The notes beneath the pieces were generated by a model. That model searched no databases. It was not told where the DNA came from and saw only the letters and a program-made list of their open reading frames with translations. A stretch of 64,000 nucleotides of DNA from Combretum micranthum. Lineage: Eukaryota > Streptophyta > Magnoliopsida > Myrtales > Combretaceae. The stretch covers positions 1,488,001 through 1,552,000 of the forward strand of contig JAMXBD010000112.1 of the NCBI GenBank assembly GCA_024138025.1, read 5' to 3'. Positions 58,071-64,000 of the stretch are shown in pieces (position 1 is the stretch's first letter; each line of letters starts with the position of its first letter). The position numbers and the translations under genes were made by a program.

Positions 58071-60173
58071 CCCATATTTGCATAAAACTCATATTGATTA
58101 TCACCTGAAATTGTTAAAATATGAGCCAAAGGCCCAGTACACAAGTAACGAATACAAATGCGAAGTGATACACACATGTTTAAGCTAAATGCAAATGCAA
58201 CAATCATTAGATTATTAGTTAATCTTTAATTAGCCAAACAACACTGGAGTATTCAAACTCACAGACAACAGGGATTTCTGGGGAATTTAAGTAACAATCA
58301 CGACACTCAGGGTTGATATAAGTACCTCGGATACTCATATCTTCTATATTATTTATTCAAAACGAAAAAGTAATCTCATATAGTGTTCTCAGTTGTTTCT
58401 CGACTTTACTTAACTCAATCTATAATATCACCTAATTCAAGTGTTCCATAAACATTGAATTAAATCATATATACACTTTCAAGAATAAACATGTGTTATA
58501 CTGATACCGAATATCCTATCAATTACCGCTGAACCACTTATGAAAGTCATTTCAAAATGATAGGGTGGTCTAAGCACCTAAAACTACCATGCTCCCAATC
58601 TGAGCAAGGTACCACTCTCCAAACCAGATTCAACGATATAAAAGACACTCATTCAAGCAATTATCAAATTTTCTTAATTTAAAGTAATTTTAAAGAATGC
58701 TTATCCTAACAAAGAATCAAGCAAGTTACTGTGTAGCTGAAATAGCTCAGGAACTAATAGGGTTAGCCGAGCGAGAATCTATCACTGTACAAAGAAATTA
58801 TTGCAATTCTCATTTAGTTCAAGCACAACTCAACTAATTTCAAACATAACCAATCATAGAAATTCAAATAAATTATCACAAGATCATAACATAGCATTCA
58901 AACTTCATATAACATCATACAATACTCAACAAATACTCAAATGATCATATATCAAGCTTTGGAACATTTAGAGGAGTTTTGAAAAATCAAGTTGCAGGAG
59001 AAATAAGCCGACGACCTAAGCCAGTACGCCGATGGCTTAGGGGGAAAGGTCAGCGGCCTTGGTGCCAGCGTAGCCTGGAATCGTCAATTTTCAATTTTTA
59101 CGTGAGGTAGACAAGATGGTTTACACCACCAGCTTTTGCTGGTACGCCGGCGATGTAGGCTCCTACGCCAGCAACTTACTTGCTAGCGTAGACCCCTGAA
59201 CGAAGTTACATGATTTCCATAAATTCATCTGTTTTCTTTGTAAAAATTACATATTAAAAAATTCTCCAAACTCATTCTAAGCTTCCCAAAGCTTGTTATA
59301 TGTTCTTAACACCATTCAACAAACACAAACTCCTCTTCAATCCATCAATCACTCAACTACAACATTAAACACAAATACATATCAACTCCACATGCCCACT
59401 ACACTACTCAACACTTTGCCATCCTAGCACAACCATCCCAACACTTCCAAATTCATATACAACACATACTATAAGCTCCTCTAGCAACATAACACTACTC
59501 AAACTACCATCAAAGCATAGAAATCATCCTATCATAATTTAGCATATTAACCCTATTCTAATAAATGCATAACTTCAAGTATACATAAAGCAAGAGAAAC
59601 ATACTTACCATAAGAACTTTGTGCCTTGGTTTAGGAGTCTTGTTGCAAGCTTTTGAGGTTTAATTTGTGGAGGATGAAGGGACTAACCATATATGGCAAT
59701 GGGAGAACTTTTGGGAGTGTAAAATGGTGTTTCAAAGCTTGTGAAAGAGTGTTTGTTGTCTAAAAATTTTGGACGAATTTTTGCATTTTTAGAAGTTGAT
59801 ATTATCCTCATGTTGACTTTAGTACTGCTTAAATTAAGCCTTTAATGGCTTGCTTTGACTAATTAAATGGGCTTGTTTTTTTGCTAATTAAAGGTAGTTT
59901 TGGGCTTTATTTGTGACTAAAATTTCTACTGAGTGTAGGCTTATATACATGCATAATTTAACTTGTTCTAATCATATTTCACACATTCTAATGCACTTAA
60001 AAAAATTATAAACTCAATATTAACTATTCAAAGGTATTTAATTATTTTTTTAACACAACAACACAACTCATATTTCATGCATCAACATGAATCACATTCA
60101 TCACACTTCAAATCATATATAATTTCAATAACATATTTATAAAATATAAATTAGGAAATTCATGGCTATTTCA
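58071..60173 (-). mobile_element. Truncated duplicate of family-B LTR
   Basis: Second copy of 52450-54575; it ends GGCTATTTCA at 60173 with the flank ataac after it. It lacks the LTR right terminus and the C-terminal half of the acidic exon because the duplication began inside that exon. Small indels relative to copy 1 are scattered throughout. Confidence 0.93.
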
Positions 60174-63100
60174 ATAACTAAATTATGTGTAAATAAAATA
60201 AAAATATAAAAGTGTAAAGGCAACAAATAAGTGCTCTAACTTTAATATCATAGATTCAGCAAGGACATATGAAAACATCCATACTTCCATTATTCAGGTG
60301 GCATGCTAATAAACACTAGGATTGTAATCGAAAGATGGCAAAATATATTCATAATATCCAATGGCAAATTGTCTCTTGGTCTGCTCTTAATATATGTTCA
60401 GGTAAACTTAAATACTGGTATTCCATTAGTTTCTTCTTCTAATCAAGAGAAAATCGGTGGAGTTCTAAGGGATGATCAATGCCATGGATACTGGCATTAA
60501 AAAAAAAAGTTGGAAATGTTCGCGGAGACGCCAACCATTCTAAGTTTGCAAGTAGATAATCTTACGGCTTATATTTTATTTAATTTGTCTCTTACTATCC
60601 TACACGATACTTCAATTTTTTGCCTTTCCTTAACCAAACTACTGAACTTTGGGTTTGTATTGGAGTTTATACTTCAGCCGCTTAATGGAAATGAAACATA
60701 ACTTGAATCAACTCAGATTCAAAATTTGTAGTAAAGAAGTTTAGATTAAACTGTGGATATAGCAATAAAATGAAAATATTGTTGAATCCTGCGGATAAAA
60801 GATTGCGGAGACTGACGAATATTGCATAACTTTTGCTTTAGGGAAGCAAAATTTGTGGTGTACCCCTTAGTATTAGCAAAGTATTATTAGGGAAATGGCT
60901 TTGATGAAATGATTTTTTTAATTATTATTTTTACCTCCACTTGATGTTGTTAAGTTATTAAAAGGAGAAAAAAAAAAGGAAAAAAAAAAAGACTTGCTAA
61001 ATGGTGGTATAAGGAAATGTATAATTCCTAGTAGATTAGTATGTGAAATACCCTAAATAAATAAATTATATATAGAGGGATGAAATAGGTAAATGTCATA
61101 TTTAAGATTAGGGCAATTCTGTTAAAACATTAAATACTAAAAAAGATATGTTGACTTAGAAACCTATTTAAAACATCTAAAGTAATTGTTCTCATTCCTC
61201 CCACTACGAACAAAATTTTAACCTCTCTCCTATAACATCCTTTGCAAATTCTGAAGACCATTTCTTAATTATTTTTTCGAATGTAACTCGACGGTATGCG
61301 GGATTTTTCCTTTTTTCTTATCGTTTTCCAATGGTATTAACTATAGGGTGGTAAAACATTGATGTGTGGTGTGAACTATATAACATTTTACAATAGAAAT
61401 GACAGATTTTAAAATATTTCCACAAGGAGTGAAATGGGGACTTAAGAACTTAGAGGGGACAAAATTGAAAGAACTAATAATTAGGTAATGTGGTTCCAAT
61501 GTGAAGTTTTATATTCTTGGAAGTTAGTGTTATTAAGAAACAAGAAAGCAAAATTATGTGAATTATGTGTTGGAGTGATAAGAACAAGTGTTGTAGGTTA
61601 AAATATGTTTTGGGATTACAAACAAAGGGAATTAAAAAAAATCGAATTTTCAGAGTATGCAACCCATGCATTTGGTCATGCACCCCTTTGAGGCTTACAC
61701 ATGTAAAAATTAGGAACTGTGCAACTCATGCAAGAGCTTGTGCATCATGTTACATATCTCTTTATATTTTTTTAATGAAATAATAACATTGGAAGTGCAC
61801 AACCACTACATGTCCCATGTACACAACCATGCACTAATTCGTGACTTAAATTTTTGCTTGAAAGTGCACAACCAATTGCACAAGTCCTTGCAAGTCATGT
61901 GCACAACCCATGTAGTACCTGTGTACTGATTGTGCACCTTTGTATGAATTGCTTGATTTGATTAAGTGATACACGACCCATACTATAAACCTCGAGATTA
62001 TTCATACAAATAGAAATAGATAGAAATATAAAAATAAAAAAAATAGGATGATCATATAGGACTCAACCAAGATCTTAGAACTAAGCCACAAGTAGAAGTG
62101 AACTCGTATATATTTTAAACTTTAAAAAAAAAGATTCCTAGATAGTATTAAATACTACTAATAAGATTTCATAGTGGATATCGAAAACTCAAGATATACG
62201 TATAATTTAGTCAAGATTTTAAATATGATAAAAAGTAAATAACCAACTAAGCTTATAATTAGAAAATGATAATTTATGAATGAATTGTTAAGATTATAAA
62301 TACACGATAAAAATAAAAATAGATCTATAATTCACAATATAAACTCCAAATAAATATTTGGATCACATTATTATTTTAGTTAGGGTATTCTTAACCTATT
62401 GGAGCTGAAAACAAAAATTGACCTATTAAGCTTATAAAACCCTAATTGCGGGAGATAAAATCTAAAAATAATTTACCACGAAAACTTTAAACCCAAAGTT
62501 GAATTTAATAACAATCTAGTAAATTTGTAGAACTCTATATAAATTTTTGGAGATAAAACTCTTGAATATTTTTCATATTTATACCCGTTTAACTTAATAA
62601 ACTATCCTAAAACTAAGATAATTAACTAGATAAATATTAATATATAATAAATTGTGCAATTTTCGGTACATTTGGTGAAGATTAGTGGCTATAATTTTTC
62701 TATAATTTTCCCAATTGAAATGCATAACAATTTGGACAAGAAAAGCAAAGGAAAGTCATGCAAATTATGTACAAACCAATGGAGAGCATCCAAATCAGTT
62801 AGACTCATTAAATGCAAAGGGAATTATTATGCAACTTGCATTTTCGATGGAGAATTACCCTAAAAGATTGCAGCTGGCCTCTTTCTTCTTCCTCTATATA
62901 TCTAAGTATCCTTAATTAACATAAAAACAAGACATAACTCAACAACCAAAAAAAACAGTTGGAACTCTCTCACTTTCATGCTCCCAAACAGCACATAAAA
63001 CATACACAAACCACACATAAACAACATAACAAAACTCCATCAAAACTCTAGCTTAAGCTCGGATTAAGGAGGAGCAAGGTAAGACAAATCCTTTTTAAAT

Positions 63101-63297
63101 TGTTTTAAGTGTTGAACTTTAATCTAAATAATATTTCCATTAACTTAGGATTGAAACTAACTCTAGAATTAAGCTCAAAACGTTCATATCAACCTTAATA
63201 AGATAAAACTCTATAAACCCTAAGTTGCACCACTTTCAATTCGAAAATTTCAGATCATGTATATGTTATAGTATCATGAGTTGATGTATGTATATAT
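60174..63297 (+). repeat. Second copy of the unassigned region and variant F LTR
   Basis: Corresponds to 54576-57709, including the RNase H-like scrap (60378-60500), the TGCAC-rich segment (61655-61945) and the F-type LTR (from about 61985). No content beyond copy 1. Confidence 0.9.
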
Positions 63298-64000
63298 TGT
63301 CATGCCCCGAGGAGTATCCTAAACGTGGCAGTCCGCCGTACACAATACTAAAGCCTAGGAATGACTACCTTAGTCACGCAAAGGCTTCCATATTATGTAC
63401 AAGGCATACATCACAACCAAGGGACGCATCGAGTAGCGCAATTTATATTGATAGTAAATAAGTAACAAGGCAAAGAGAATACTTATCATAAAACATAAAC
63501 ATACTTCATTTCAATTCTTAGGGGCATATCCTTCTATTGACTTCAAATAAATATGCATCACTATTCATATAGGTCATTACATATAAAGAACCTTACAAAA
63601 TTTCTTCATCGTATGATTCCATTTCCTTAATCATCCTTCCATGACTTCTTTAATGTCATGATCCTCAAATTTAATCCACGAATATACCTGTTTCAACAAA
63701 ATCTATAGGGGTATAAGCTACAACTAGCTTAGTGAGATATTCCTTTTCATTCGCACCATATTTTCAAACAAGTTTATTTATATTTCACACATATGCTATG
63801 CATACAATGCAACAATCACATGATTACGCAAATATATATAGTTATCCGGAAACCATATATAGAACGGATTTACCCCTCTATCAAAGGTTAGGGAATCGGG
63901 GTTGAAGGTCCTCGACCTTCTACTGCTAGTCCCAGGTCCTCACCCACAGCGTTCGGTTGGCTCGGCTCCGAACCTAGAGTCGCTTTCCCGAGCGATTTGG
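63298..64000 (-). mobile_element. Family-A LTR, right terminus, runs off the window
   Basis: Begins TGTCATGCCCC at 63298 and continues past the point where copy 1 was cut (63657), through the AGCTTGTAGTTAGC-type intron blocks (complement at 63705-63730) to the TCGGTTGGCTCGGCTCCGAACC block (63955-63975). This last part matches 1-2442 and 18217-19100, so it is the A subfamily without a tandem cassette. Flank before the start: tatat. Confidence 0.88.

Larger units (their letters stand above)
52449..63656 (+). repeat. Head-to-tail tandem duplication, unit about 5.6 kb
   Basis: 58070-63656 repeats 52449-58069 almost base for base, in the same order. At the junction (58070/58071) TTTAATGT meets CCCATATTTGC; the outside flanks share only TC, so the joint has 2 bp of microhomology. 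Most differences I can see are one-base length changes, many in homopolymers, with copy 2 about 35 bp shorter overall; substitutions are rare except in the 360-bp LTR portion at the right end. It could be a very recent duplication or an assembly error (two haplotypes or an unpolished read placed in series). Confidence 0.95.

Overview
This window is plant nuclear DNA, AT-rich and built almost entirely of decayed LTR retrotransposons nested in one another. I find no intact host gene, no rRNA or tRNA gene, and no bacterial or organellar signature. The evidence for a plant is Ty3/gypsy chromovirus coding remnants (gag zinc knuckles, protease, RT, integrase, chromodomain), tRNA-iMet primer-binding sites (TGGTATCAGAGC type) and long LTRs. 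A eudicot heterochromatic or pericentromeric block is the best guess; the species cannot be named from this sequence.

Layout: 1-2442 is the right part of a long family-A LTR. 2487-3461 is an unrecognised, stop-riddled reading frame, cut by element A (about 3462-16090, + strand, Tekay/Del-like). Element A has a 5' LTR, PBS, a duplicated gag-protease block, dead RT and integrase, a chromodomain tail, a PPT and a very different, truncated 3' LTR. 16110-17404 is a family-E LTR fragment. 17591-24565 is a family-A LTR split by a complete solo LTR (18217-22556, TSD atttc). 24736-25940 is an inverted family-E LTR promoter half. 25941-27765 has no recognisable gene. 27771-39149 is a solo LTR (TSD atgct) holding two further solo LTRs: family B at 29428-32326 (TSD tcggc) and family A at 33774-38607 (TSD tcaac). 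39590-50539 is a minus-strand Reina/CRM-like chromovirus split by solo LTRs at 40491-44179 (TSD catca) and 45318-47907 (TSD gaatc). 50700-51170 is a foldback-like repeat. 52018-54575 is a minus-strand family-B solo LTR (TSD ataac). From 52449 a unit of about 5.6 kb is repeated head to tail (second copy about 58070-63656), and the window ends inside another family-A LTR.

The most interesting signal is inside the LTRs. Every family-A copy that covers the region has, about 100 bp after a hairpin-like block, a 3' splice-site-like sequence (T-rich, then AG/GT; AG/AT in the copy at 24484). It is followed by an open frame of 14 or 15 codons ending in a Pro-x-Asp-Tyr-Tyr-Asp-like tail and a stop, and then, usually 14-23 nt later, a GTGAGT or GTAAGT 5' splice site. 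Length, phase and residues are kept while third positions vary. Family B has the analogous exon with a 25-codon acidic peptide in three copies, and family E has a 31-codon acidic one. I read this as a spliced acidic micropeptide or C-terminal exon encoded by plant LTRs, which I do not know to be described. A second shared oddity is a cluster of GCCGGC-type palindromes placed in the transcribed part of three different LTR families.
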